Assembly: GCA_036346355.1 (NCBI GenBank)
Contig: CM070572.1
Location: 2,983,001-3,047,000 of the forward strand
Reading direction: 5' to 3'
Length of the DNA: 64,000 bases
Origin: Rhipidocladum racemiflorum
Lineage: Eukaryota > Streptophyta > Magnoliopsida > Poales > Poaceae
Of the stretch, positions 11,860-22,422 are shown piece after piece; within the stretch, counting starts at the first letter, position 1, and every line of letters begins with the position of its first letter. The notes under the pieces were generated by a model. That model was not told where the DNA came from. It ran no database searches and was given only the letters and a program-made list of their open reading frames with translations. The position numbers and the translations under genes are program-made.

Positions 11860-12599
11860 GCGGAATTCCCATACTTGAGTGCAATTGGAGCGCTCATGTA
11901 CCTTGCGAATAGCACTAGGCCGGACATTGCGTTCGCCAGTGAATTTGCTAGCGCAGATGCAGTCTGAGAACCCACCAAAAGGCATTGGAAAGGGGTGAAG
12001 GACATCTTCCGTTACCTTCAAGGAAGCAAAGACCTTGGCTTGTTTTACAGAAGAAACAATGAATTGAATTTAGTTGGCTATGCCGATGCTGGGTATCTAT
12101 TAGACCCGCATACTGGCAAGTCACAAACTGGGTATGTTTTCCTTTGCGGTGGAACAGCAATTTCGTGGAAGTCATCTAAGCAGACTCTTGTCTCAACGTC
12201 GACAAACCACTCAGAAATAATTGCCTTGTATGAAGCCTTTCGAGAATGTGCATGGCTTCGAAGAATGGTTCACCACATCCGTAAGTCATGTGGTCTCGAA
12301 CATGGAACAAACCCCACTATTATCTATGAAGATAATGCACTTGTGTTGCACAAGTACAAATGGGATATGTGAAGAGTAACCTTACAAAGCATATCAACCC
12401 CAAGTTCTTTTATGCTCATGAAATGCATAAGATGAACGAGATAAAGATACTGCATACTAAGTCGTGTGAAAATCTCGCAGATTTATTCACTAAGTCACTC
12501 CCGGCATCTTCCTTTGAAAGATGTATTAGAGGAATCGGGATGATGAGGCTTAGAGAAGTGCAGATTTCAGGGGGAGATTTTTCACATACTCCTACATAA
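11860..12599 (+). pseudogene. Copia RNase H remnant
   Basis: Includes NSTRPDIAFA (11910 region), the YADAGYL segment and SWKSSKQT, then a frame break at 12372, and ends with the typical KSCENLADLFTKSLP stretch and a stop shortly before the purine tract. It cannot be expressed as one protein. Confidence 0.85.
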
Positions 12600-12847
12600 A
12601 TCTCAACCATGAAGTTTGAGTACCCAACGTATATCTTGAAGATTAACATTGAAGTTTGGGTGGATTGTACTCTTTTCCTTAAGTAAGTTTTTTATTGAAG
12701 TTTTCTTACATAAGGTTTTTGATGAGGCAATCCGTGCAACACAGCAAGCGTGTGCTATGTACTCTTTCTCCAATTATTTTTCCCACTGGGTTTTTATGGA
12801 GTTTTAATGAGGCATATGCATCTCGCAGTGAAGAGTCCAAGGGGGAG

Positions 12848-13066
12848 TGTTAGGAAACCGGATTCGTATCCGATATGGACTCTTCCTTATCTCTAAGCAG
12901 AACCGCTATATATAGGAGGCAGGGGGTCACCCCATTGTACACAAGCATACAGAATAATAAAGCAGACCCGTTCTTCCTCATATTGTGTCTCTCTTTCTCC
13001 CTGTCTATTCTCCACTTGAGATCTATTAGGCAACCCCGGACTATTCGATAGCGAGGTTGTCTAACA
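12848..13066 (+). repeat. 3' LTR of the Copia element
   Basis: 219 bp. Matches the 5' LTR except for one C/T difference (CGTTCCTCC versus CGTTCTTCC). Confidence 0.95.
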
Positions 13067-13157
13067 GATACCAATATAAACTCTGTGCTCTTGAAGCTTG
13101 ACATGTTGGGAGACGAAAAGCGTACCGACAAGACCAAGAAAGAGTTGCTCCATCTTA

Positions 13158-13680
13158 GAGGTGGGCACTTGGTCGGGCTCTTTTGGGCCGGTCCGAAGCA
13201 CGATGGGATGGCCCAGTGCAAAGCACGGCACGCGATGCGATTCCGTCTGCAGACGGGCCGGCCGCAAGACGCAATCAGAGTTCGGTCGTCTTGACCGGAA
13301 ACCAGGCACGACGGGCGGCACGGCACGAACGGGCACGAAATCACGGATTAAGGCCTAAAAGTTGGCAGATATTGTTGATTCAGGACATCTTCAAGCATTG
13401 CATTTATGTTTGACATTTTGTTGATGTGATTAGTCTCTTATGTAATTAAAATAGGTAGTTTAGTAGTAGTGATTTGTTTTATTTCTTTGCTCGTCACAAT
13501 AGTGAAAGTGGATCGGGCCTGGGCCGGCACGGCACGAAGCAGGCACAAAGCGCAAATGGGCCGGCTTGGGCTCGCCAAATGTGAGTCGGGCCGGCACGGC
13601 CAAAGAGCACGATGGGCCGTCGTGGCGACGCAGTTTCGGCCGGCACGATGGGCGGGCCATGCCGTCTGACGCACGACGCC
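13158..13680. repeat. GC-rich GGGCCGGCACGG repeat, possible hAT relic
   Basis: Starts TAGAGGTGGGCAC, a common hAT-type start in plants, and is full of GGCCGGCACGGC and CACGATGGGC motifs, with an AT-rich inclusion at 13360-13500. I could not find a matching right terminus, so element class and boundary are tentative. Confidence 0.35.
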
Positions 13681-14330
13681 TTGATCCATCTATACCTGAA
13701 GATGCACTATAACCACTCGCGTGCGTTTGTTGCTGAAAAGGTGAGTTCAGAGCTGCTCCAGCTGCTTGGACAGTTCCAAGCGAAAACACATGGCAAGACG
13801 GGGCGGGTGCAGCGCGATGAGATCCTCTGACATCGAGTTCTCTAACGTTGGATCAATAACGTGTGGAGCCATGCGCTGGGAGGGCTCACACATTAGTGAT
13901 TCACGTCAGAGAACTCGACGTCAAAGGAACGGGATCCGGGTGCAGAAAGGTACGTAACGTAAGGACTAAGGAGGCTCAGCTCCTTGTATTTTTTTTCCTC
14001 TTCTGTGACCTCCTCACTTGGCTGTGTAGTAGACAAGTTGTCTGAGGTTGATGTTGATGGAATTATCCAGAGATCTTGCTTAGAAGATCTATTCCACATA
14101 TATCTTGATAGGAAATGGACGTCCCAAACATTTTTGTGTGATTATTCCTCTGTTCACTCCTCGACTGCTGGCTCAATTATTGGTGCCCCTACTTTATGTA
14201 CGTAACGCAGTAACGATGTCGTCCAGTCCAGACACGACTGCGAGCAAACGTTTTTTTTTTTTTTGGCTTATTCTGACGGCCACCTTTTCTTTGCCAGTCC
14301 TTGTCTGGTTCACGAAAACATATTGTTTTG
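13681..14330. other. Intergenic with a short foldback
   Basis: Contains an imperfect inverted repeat around 13827-13925 (CGAGTTCTCTAACG against CAGAGAACTCGACG). A 72-codon plus frame (13612-13830) has no recognisable domain. No gene is supported. Confidence 0.4.
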
Positions 14331-14736
14331 AAAAATTTTAGTTATAAATGAAAAATTTTAGTTATAAATATTTTAAAAAATATTTATATGAAATCGTAGA
14401 TTCGTCTCAAAAAAGTACTTTCATAATATTGTAATTTTATTAGATTTTATAAATATATCGACTATATATTAAAAGCTCATGAGAGTTATTAAGAAAAAAA
14501 AGATAAATAAACTAAAAAATTCTCATCAAAAAGCAAAGTATCTGACCCTTAATTTGGTGGACTCTAATTACAATCGTCATCAGATCTTTTGTTAAAAGTA
14601 AAAACATGCTAGAAATTCTCACAAAAAAGCAAACATCTACCCCTTAATCTAGTTACACTAAAAATTAGTGGTTAAAGTTGTGTTTTGGGGATCATATCAT
14701 TGTCCAAAATAACATGTTTTTGTGAACTATAATGAA
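14331..14736. mobile_element. Stowaway-like MITE relic split by a Helitron-like insertion
   Basis: The left part (to about 14457) and right part (from about 14650) align with consecutive segments of the Stowaway at 58718 in reverse-terminus order. The ~200 bp between them (TCGACTATATATTAAAAGCTC...) matches, in opposite orientation, the repeat family at 3691-4181. A short piece of the MITE was lost at the junction. Confidence 0.6.
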
Positions 14737-14738
14737 TA

Positions 14739-14995
14739 CTCACTCTGGTTACAAATAGTTATTGTTTTGAACATCAACAAGGTTTCTAAAGTATAGCTTT
14801 GATCACTAATTTTTATTATAATATATTTATGAAACCTAATAAAATTATAATATTATAAAAGTACTTTTTGAAATAAATCCGCGCATATGATTTTCATCTA
14901 TCTAATTTAAATATTTAAAAAATATTAACAATCAAAATTTCGAAAATTTGACTACACATATGAACAAAACGGCAACTATTTGTAACCGGAGGGAG
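14739..14995. mobile_element. Stowaway MITE
   Basis: 257 bp with terminal inverted repeats CTCACTCTGGTTACAAATAG and CTATTTGTAACCGGAGGGAG and a TA target duplication. No coding capacity, as usual for this Tc1/mariner-derived family. Confidence 0.9.
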
Positions 14996-14997
14996 TA

Positions 14998-15841
14998 CTA
15001 ATTTAGTATTCACTCTTGTTTTAACCGTGTAACACGTGGTCCGTTCCGTACTTTACATATATAGTGTATGCTTGCTTCCTAAGCATGGCACCTATGCGGC
15101 TATGCGTGCGAGTGAGGTGACAATCAAAAGAAACAACGTCCTACTAAGGTGCCAAGTCACCCGCTGAATGTAACGGCGTTAGTTACATTTTATTAAGTAG
15201 CCAGATATACAGTGTATTTGTTCCCGGCTTTTGCAATGCAATTCTAGGTCCATAAAAACTTGACATCTTTCAGAGGTTCCCATATTCCACATAAAAGGTG
15301 CTCAAGAACACAAGAGGCCTAAAGCTTGCCAGTAGCATCTGTTCAAAGAAAAAAAAATTGTTTGTTTCAAGATCCTTCCTGGTTATGGATTGGCCATTTC
15401 TGCTCGTCATTTTGTCCATTAATTGTGGAACTTCAATCCTGATTTTGCCCAGCAGGCAATGTACTCTGCGGCTCCTCTTCATTTTCTGGCGATATTTCAG
15501 CAGCTCATCATGTTGAATATCTTGAGCATCAATGATATAAGAAGATATTGGGAATCCAAATACACTCAGTTAACACATGATAAATGATTCAGAAGAAGCC
15601 TACATGGATAATGCAATATTACGTGATTGGCAGATTCAGAAGAAGCCTGCAGCAGCAGTTCAATGTAAGCCCAACTCCCTGTAGGATAAATGGATAATGC
15701 ATCAAAAGACTAAAACATGCGAAGGGTGCCAAGAAAAGAGCTCAAACATGCATGTCTTATGATACTGCATAATGCATTCGGATGAACACCTTTTCTCTGC
15801 TTTAGGGTACCTACAATGGAATACACGATGACTGTATGTAA
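14998..15841. other. Intergenic; possible gene fragment at 15340-15510 on the minus strand
   Basis: A minus-strand segment (15510 to 15350) reads as coding-like sequence including KYRQKMKRSRRVHCLLGKIR and MDKMTSRNGQSITRKDLE. I do not recognise the family and no intact gene surrounds it, so it may be another captured or decayed exon. The rest shows nothing. Confidence 0.3.
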
Positions 15842-16149
15842 CTAGTATATTGCCCGTGCTAACGCTACGGCGATATTTAGTAATCAAATGTAGTAAGATG
15901 TGCAAAAAAAAAAAAAAGATAAAGAGAGTTATTATATCGTTGATTACACAAGCAAGTGCATAAAGTAACATAGCAACTGTTTACCATTAAAAACCATCTA
16001 ATCCCTGGATGAATAATAATTTAATAATAAAATAGCATATGTAGCAAAAGAAAAGGGTAAATTAACAAGCAGAAATAAGTATCTCGCGGCACAACTTGAG
16101 CTATGTGCACCTTCTTTGGTTTGTTATGTTGTGGCATCCTAATTTTTGT

Positions 16150-16265
16150 ATGTATCTCTTTTTGCTCCGAATTGGAACCGAGGCAACCGTCTGCCACAAC
16201 ATCGAGCGAAGGCTCGGCAGCATTGCCAACGCCAGCGTTTCCTTCATCCGCCTCTATGTCCACGG
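16150..16265 (-). pseudogene. Unidentified captured coding fragment
   Basis: The minus strand reads VDIEADEGNAGVGNAAEPSL and continues with acidic, Ala-rich sequence to a Lys-rich tail. It looks like an exon of a nuclear or regulatory protein, but I recognise no domain. It lies in Helitron A, same orientation as the element. Confidence 0.35.
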
Positions 16266-16628
16266 AGTTGCCACCAATACTCTATTAATGAAATTGAAGT
16301 ATTAGTATTCACGAGGAGTTGCCATCAATTCTCTAGTTTGATTTACCAGAACGTACTAAAGAGATACGTAATAATCATAATGCATGCATCAGGCCAGAAA
16401 CAAGCACTGGCATCCAATGCAATAGTGTATTGCCAAAACTGTAGGATATAAAACATGAACAGGGATGTATTTACAATTGTAAAAACATCTCCAAGATATT
16501 GTGGAACCTGCTTGTTTTTGACATATATGTACTACAAAAAAGTGCATAAGAACCTGCTTACAATATAGATACACTGACGTTAAAAAATGGTTGAAAATAC
16601 GAGTCATGTTTGAAGTCAAATCAGAGAT

Positions 16629-17010
16629 GACTCTGTTTGTCGAGTCTAGCGAGCCCATAAACGAAGCCTGGCATCCAAAGAAATGAAGAAAATACGAGAA
16701 TGGAGTGAGGGCTAGGAAGTATCAGCATAGCAAGTTCTTTTGGGAGAATCCTGAGAAAGTGACAGGAAGTTGTACCTATGTGGTGGATATGAGCTATAAT
16801 TTACGATGGAGTAACTATTAGTTTAGTTTTGCAACATGACTCTGTTTGTCGAGTCTAGCGAGCTCATAAAGGAAGCCTGGGATCCAAAGAAATGAAGAAA
16901 AATACGAGAATGGAATGAGGGCTAGGAAGTATCAGGAAGTATGTTCTTTTGGGAGAATCCTGAAAAAGTGACAGGAAGTTCTACCTACATGGTGGATATG
17001 AGTTATTAAT
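16629..17010. repeat. 209-bp direct duplication inside Helitron A
   Basis: GACTCTGTTTGTCGAGTCTA starts at 16629 and again at 16838. Both copies continue through TCCAAAGAAATGAAGAAAA and TTCTTTTGGGAGAATCCTGA with few differences. Confidence 0.85.
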
Positions 17011-17655
17011 TTACAATGGAGCAATAAGTGTGGTTGCTGGTCGCTAATTGCACTATCTTCTAATTCATGTTTGTCATATTAAACTATCTGACAAGCATAC
17101 ACCGTAACACCGATGAATCTGCAGATTGATTTTTGCAATGCTCTTTGTGTTACCTTCGCTCACCATTGACTTCTTGATCTGGATCGATTCAGACAAAAAC
17201 AACATGTAAAGAAGTGTCCAATGAAAGCAAAGACAACAAGCAGATGGGTGTTCAGGCAGAAGGGTTGTGTTTGGTGATGAGGGATGGCCATCGCTAGATC
17301 ATTTTTTAAACATCAATTAACATAGATTGGGATCTTCACTGACTTAAAAGGTACACCTAAATAGAGGCAATCACAATATTACGTTTCTTAATGTTATGTT
17401 TCCAATGCATAAGATGGGAATATATGCATAGTTCAAGAAGCAATCATGCATGAGTTATGATGGATAATTGACGAAAATAGTAATGATAAAAAAAAATAAT
17501 AAGTACCAGAGTAAGCCTCTCCCTGTGAATATCATTGACATGCTGCAAATCATGAAGGTAAAGAGGCAAGAAAAGGTCAATACAGGTTTAAAAAGAAATA
17601 ACTACGGTAAGAAATTTCAAAGCAAGCAGTCAAGAAGGAAGAAATAAATATGTAC

Positions 17656-17745
17656 AATTCTAAATTACCGGCTTCTTGTATAGTTTTATTTCATCTCCAC
17701 CAAAGCCTGGCAAAGTGATATTCCAGCTTCTCTCTGCAATGGATG
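17656..17745 (-). pseudogene. Unidentified captured exon
   Basis: The minus strand reads WNITLPGFGGDEIKLYKKP and looks like a protein-coding exon. The family is not recognised. It lies in Helitron A, same orientation as the other fragments. Confidence 0.35.
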
Positions 17746-18248
17746 ATGTTAAACTACAACACAACTACATTGAAAGGCTATCGCAGGAGAGCATTAGCAG
17801 AAATAATTTAAAAGAACAAAAATATTTTGGTTACCTGCATGGAGGAGCACATCTTTTGTCTTTTGCTTCTAAAGTGCTTGACTTTCTATGCTTTGCCAAA
17901 GAACAAGCAAATGTTGTGACCTGCTTAAAACAATTACAAGCAAACAAAACCTTAAATAGCTACCAAAAAAGTGTCCAGGATTGTAAGGCTAAAAAATTTC
18001 AGAAGACTACATATCTGCCAATGATTTAAGGGTGACATTTTTCTTTTCTATTTCAAGACAATGTAATTTCAAACAGGGTTTAGAAAATCTGTGGTTTCTA
18101 GTCAATCTGGTTGGTGCCGATTATTTACAGATAAAAAAATGGCTAGCAAGTAAAACAGCCCTTGAATTGAAGTATCGAAGAGGTATAAAGGAAGCTGGGC
18201 ATCAAAGAAATATAAATGCATATGAACCAAGAAGGCACAATATATACA

Positions 18249-18348
18249 TCAAAGCTGGGTGTCGCCGTACTCAAGGACGGACCACGACAGCATGGTGGCC
18301 GTGAACGCCATGGGGAAGCCGAACTTGATGTGGTTGCCGGCGTCGTAC
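18249..18348 (-). pseudogene. Captured fragment of a GH9 endo-1,4-beta-glucanase
   Basis: The minus strand reads YDAGNHIKFGFPMAFTATML and continues SWSVLEYGD. This is the N-terminal catalytic-domain signature of plant GH9 cellulases (normally YDAGDHIKFGFPMA). The Asp that normally follows DAG is Asn here. Only about 32 codons are present. The frame is continuous with the SPRY fragment upstream, making a chimeric open frame from 18521 to 18249. Confidence 0.85.
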
Positions 18349-18625
18349 ATCCCCTTGAAGCTTTCGCTCGTGAACCCGATAGATGTCTGCCCCTTGTGCC
18401 CGGCGTTCCTGACTATCATCTCGAAGTAGTAGACAACGCAGCACGTGGGGGCGGGGCGGTTGGCCTGCACGACCCCGGCGTCGTGGCCGTGGAGGTTGAC
18501 GCCGAGGTACCTAATGGACATCTTGTCGATGGAGACGACGGCGAAGAGGCCGGAGCTGTTGGTGGTGTTGAGCTCGGACGGCGAGGACTCCGCCTCCAGC
18601 TCGGCCGCCGCGGCCTCCCAATCCG
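18349..18625 (-). pseudogene. Captured fragment of a RanBPM-like SPRY-domain protein
   Basis: The minus strand contains ELNTTNSSGLFAVVSIDKM, then VNLHGHDAGVVQANRPAPT, VYYFEMIVRNAGHKGQTSIG and FTSESFK. This is the start of the SPRY domain of plant RanBPM-type (Ran-binding protein in the microtubule-organising centre) proteins. Upstream codons are Ala/Glu-rich (EAAAAELEAESSPS), as in the family. The fragment stops abruptly at FK and is fused to GH9 sequence. It lies in Helitron A. Confidence 0.85.
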
Positions 18626-19149
18626 CTGGGGATCGTCACCGCGATGCTAGCCGCATCGGGTCCACCGCCGGCGCTGGTTCTGTCGCCGCCGCCTCCTGGT
18701 TCGCCACCATCCGCCAACTCAACAACTCCTGGCATCAAAATCGTCAGAAACCATCGCAGAAAAAACCCACCAAACTGCGAAAGAAATGAATATTTCCTGA
18801 GCTACTCTGACACAGACGCCGATCCCGGCCTAACCCTAGCACGAAAAAAATCGCGCAAAAATCCGGAGCATAATTGGGTCGACCGGGAGCTTACCGAGAG
18901 GCGGATTGAATTGGATTGGTCGGCGGCGGCGGGGCGAGGGATGGATGGGGGTGGGGGGTTGCGGCTGCGGGGGAAGAGTGGAGAGGGGTTCGCGTCTCGG
19001 GAGGGTAAGCGCGAATGATCTTCGCCGCGGTTAGGGTCACTTTAGGCGCGTTTGGGGGCACGGACGGGGAGGAAAGTTTGATGGGACTAGTATATTGCCC
19101 GTGCTAACGCTACGGCAATATTTGGTAATACAATTCAAATAAAAATCTG

Positions 19150-19990
19150 TGAGTAAATCTGCCGTTCCTGCCTCTATCTTCTCCACAGCCTGGGTAGCCT
19201 GTGGTACATCAGGCTTTGCTTCTTCACAATCCTCCGGTGTCTCTGTTAATTGAAAGATTAAGACGGGTTGCTCTACGCTAGATCATTTTCTGATTAATGA
19301 TAAAAGTCGGTTCATAGATCTGAGTAGCAACTTTAAGGAGGTGTTTGGTGAGCTCTTCGTTTGCAGTGCTCCTGCGGAGAATTGAAGTCAGATGGAGTTT
19401 ACTGCGATGGCATAATATCAAGGTATCTACGCGAGTAATATTTGCGTCATGACTACTTAGCGATCGTATAGATTCCAATTATAAGCATATTAACTAAGAT
19501 ATACTTGTGCTTTAGACTATTCAGATTTCCAGAAGTAACACGTAGGCAGCAGAAACGATGAAGCTTATTCACAACACGAGCGGAAGGGAAATAAGGAGAG
19601 GATTCTACCCTGTAGTGTCTCTCTGGTTCGCCATGACCAGACGACTTCTCCTGGTTGTCAGCCGCATTGGAAGAGTGAACCAGAGAGCCAAGGCAGGCTG
19701 CAATCAGAAAGCATCCGATGCCATGGAAAAGAATCTCCGCCTTGTTGATCCGACCGTCGAGGAAATAGTTCATTGTCTTCCCTGGAGGAGAGGTCTCAGC
19801 CATGTCACGTTCGGATTCTGAACAATTCGAGCTGCAACAGCAACAGCAGCAGCAAGTATCCATATACAGCAGCGCCGCCGATGTCCTTCACCAGATACAT
19901 CACCGCTTGCTCGTCGGCGCCGGAGAACCATGGACAGAGAGAGCGGCAGAGCTACCTGATTCAAGAAAGGATCGTTGTCAGAGCGAACAA
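19150..19990 (-). pseudogene. Captured ureide permease (UPS) exons
   Basis: Three pieces follow the order of a plant UPS protein on the minus strand. Around 19915-19860: MYLVKDIGGAAVYGYLLLL, like the UPS start. Around 19800-19650: MNYFLDGRINKAEILFHGIG and LIAACLGSLVHSSNAADNQ, a highly characteristic UPS transmembrane segment. Around 19250-19150: EEAKPDVPQ...KIEAGTADLL, the large cytosolic loop. The intervening exons are missing and the pieces are not one frame. UPS proteins transport allantoin and other ureides across the plasma membrane; this copy cannot. Confidence 0.8.
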
Positions 19991-20504
19991 ATGCATTCAA
20001 TCGATGGCTGGAAAATTCATAGGACTACAAATACTCTAATAAACCAAGTCGAATTATGAACAGGTACAGAAATCACACACTCTTGATTTGTTCAGATGAC
20101 AGCTTAATGTTGGATTAGATTAGCTTTAGTTTTATTAAATTAACAAAGAAGCCATTGCAATTAATTAATTAAGTGTAAAGTGTGGTTTCATAGATCTGAA
20201 TAAACTCTTCGGCAACAAAGAAATGAAGTCAACATTCCTATACAAGGACTAACTAAAACTTCTCAAGAAGTCGAAAGAAGACATTGTTGAATCCAGGAAC
20301 AGACCTTTGAAAGATGCAGCAGTCCTACAACCTTGGAACGGCAGATTTCCTCTAGTGGTACAATTGTCACAAGCCAAGAAAATGAAGAAACAGGATGAGA
20401 TTGAGCATAATTTTTTTAGCAATATCATGAGCATATAAAAATAAAAAATTACAAATAAATTGTGATCAAGTTAAACATTATAAAGGAAAAAATTATTGCA
20501 TGCC

Positions 20505-21066
20505 TTGTAGGTTTGAACTTTGAAGGTTTGCTCTGTCTAGTACATAATCTTGAAGATTTGCTCCAATAAGCTCACACCTGTTAGTCCAAATTGAGTAATT
20601 GCAAACAACATCAACGAAAAAATAGAAAAAGGGATAAATAGATAGTTAACCAGTTTCCTATGCACCCAGCACCCATACAAAAAGTAAAAGGAAACAAAAT
20701 TTCATCTTTGCAAAAAGCTTGTTGGTGTATCTTACTCATGTAAATTTGCGCGTTGAAATGACGAACAGGTAGCTTCCACCAGCTGCCAAGAACATGGAAG
20801 GCAAGTTATTATCGATACATATTTGATATTTCTTAAAAAAATGTCTTAGATAATTTTTTAGCTGGTGACACATAGTTGAAATGTTTTAAAACATATCAGA
20901 GTAATTATCATAGTTGCTAAGGGTTAATACTGCATCAAAAGCAGATAAATGACAATACAGAATCTTAGTGTGAGTGATATACCCTAAATTTTGCTTTATG
21001 AAGATTAGCACAGGAAAAATTGGTGTTCTCAACGCATGCATAGCTGAAGTCCACCTCTGATAAATC
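20505..21066 (-). pseudogene. Captured pentapeptide-repeat protein exons
   Basis: Three exon-like pieces with splice-like borders carry A(N/D)LXX-type repeats. 21066-20983: DLSEVDFSYACVENTNFSCA then NLHKAKF. 20782-20736: LVEATCSSFQRANLHE. 20577-20505: CELIGANLQDYVLDRANLQS then SNLQG. This resembles the C-terminal repeat region of plant BTB/pentapeptide proteins of the FIP2 type. The piece at 20430-20280 is not identified. Confidence 0.75.
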
Positions 21067-21859
21067 CTGTAGAACATTAGCGGGTAATAAACGAAAAACA
21101 TACACAAATAAAATTCCAAAGCCTATGCCCCCCCAACAATGCATCATTCCTCTATAGCTGGGGGTACTCCAAGAAAAAGGAGACAAAAAAAAGATCCAAG
21201 TCAGCAAGGATCATCTCCAAAAACACAGTACGGATAGGCGCCATCCTGGAAAGAGCCAAGTCACATGGTCATAACGATCCATTCTGCAAGTGAAAGTAGC
21301 CGCACATCAGCTTAAACATTTGTAAGCCAAACCTTCAGATCAGAAAGCTTCCAAGTACACTAATCAAGTTACAACACATAAAAAAGGTCATATGTTTCAA
21401 ACCATCCTCCTCAACCCTCAATTCATGTATCAAAATATCTGAGTACGAGAGATTTAGCTATGCATTTGTAACTGTCACGCTTGATAATCAAAATAAAACA
21501 GGCACGGCAAGTTCACGTTGCTACAGAGTACAGTCTAGTAGACTACACTATTTCATGAATTTCAGTGCAAAGGATGAACGCGTTAAAGTGTCTCCCAGAA
21601 GGACCAAGATTAAATAGTACTTGTTAACAAATCAAATGCAGTAGCTTTATAGCTTGCACAATGTAGATTCACTGGAACAGTAGAAGATACCTTTAGTATA
21701 ATGACTTCAAAAGCTCAAACTTTGTACTCTTGGACGTGCATCCACTTGGTTGACGACCATTTTTTCCCTTTAATAACAGGACACCCTCCTACAAGGATAA
21801 TGTGAAAGAAATTTGTAAAAGGATTGCTCAGAACACATATAACACATGCAAAGAATAAC

Positions 21860-22003
21860 CTTGTCCCGTCCTCTCTGAAGAAACATGCCTGAACTTGTGC
21901 GAACCCTGCTATCCTTGCTTTTACCAGTAGTGCTATCAACAACTGTTGATTTCACCATATGAGGCTTGGCCAATCCAATTAAGTACTCGCACTCTTCCTT
22001 GGA
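21860..22003 (-). pseudogene. Captured prolyl 4-hydroxylase exon
   Basis: After an ATTAG acceptor the minus strand reads SKEECEYLIGLAKPHMVKST, then VVDSTTGKSKDSRVRTSSGM and FLQRGRDK. This is a near-perfect match to the conserved N-terminal exon of plant prolyl 4-hydroxylase alpha-like proteins (ER/Golgi enzymes that hydroxylate extensin-type prolines). The iron- and oxoglutarate-binding part is absent. Confidence 0.85.
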
Positions 22004-22183
22004 CTAATGAAAGGATCAAACTATCAGCAATCCACATAGTTAAACCATCAGCAATATTGGATGATGATCCTCCGGCCCTTCTCGCCTGAACACCAACGAA
22101 ACCTCAGATTCGGCATCGGAACCAATAAAAAGCACGGAGTATTTGCCGCTATCATCAGAATGGGCGCGCGGAAATGCACATAC

Positions 22184-22422
22184 CGAGGACGTTCTGGGTG
22201 CGGGTGACGCGGATGATGATCTCAGTGCGCATGGGGGTCCGCGAGCTCGCGGTCAAGATCTCTTCGACCGCGAAGAACACGCCATCCGCCATGAACTGCG
22301 AGCGAGCAAGGGCGCGTCACACATGGAATCTACAGGCCACGCAGCCCGAAATCGCGATCTACGAGGGGGAGGGTTCCGTGCTGAACCTTTCGCTTCTTGC
22401 TGATCTGCGCGTGAGTCGCCAT
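22184..22422 (-). pseudogene. Captured 40S ribosomal protein S3 fragment
   Basis: Starts MATHAQISKKRK, the plant uS3 N terminus, then after a disrupted stretch continues FMADGVFFAVEEILTAS and TPMRTEIIIRVTRTQNVLG, followed by a GT donor. The KH-domain residues are recognisable, but an internal rearrangement and frame change separate the two halves. Confidence 0.85.

Larger units (their letters stand above)
6020..13066 (+). mobile_element. Copia LTR retrotransposon, complete structure, degenerate coding region
   Basis: Two 219-bp LTRs (6020-6238 and 12848-13066) begin TGTTAGG and end CTAACA. They are flanked by the exact 5-bp TSD GATAC (6015-6019 and 13067-13071). A purine tract GGGGGAG abuts the 3' LTR. 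Directly after the 5' LTR, CGTTATCGACCGAAGCTC resembles the half-tRNA initiator-Met primer sites of some Copia lineages. Domain order is gag, protease, integrase, reverse transcriptase, RNase H, which is the Copia order. The coding region has many frame breaks although the LTRs differ at only one base I could find. Confidence 0.95.
15842..19086 (-). mobile_element. Helitron A with captured gene fragments
   Basis: Read on the minus strand it starts TCCCATCAAACTTTCC (at 19086) and ends with a hairpin-capable CCGTAGCGTTAGCACGGG, a short spacer and CTAG (15842), next to a host A on the plus strand. These are the Helitron hallmarks: 5' TC, 3' hairpin plus CTRR, no TSD. No Rep/helicase is present, so it is non-autonomous. 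It carries RanBPM-type SPRY and GH9 fragments near its 5' end, a 209-bp direct duplication, and several coding-like pieces I cannot name. Its 5' end directly abuts the 3' end of Helitron B. Confidence 0.8.

Noticed and set aside
13149..13688. A complete hAT element between TCCATCT repeats
   Set aside because: The left start (TAGAGGTGGGC) is plausible, but the right end before ATCCATCT does not mirror it and the flanking 8-mers differ by a base.
18216..18650. 144-codon plus-strand frame
   Set aside because: It is the antisense shadow of the RanBPM/GH9 fragments, whose conserved residues are on the minus strand.
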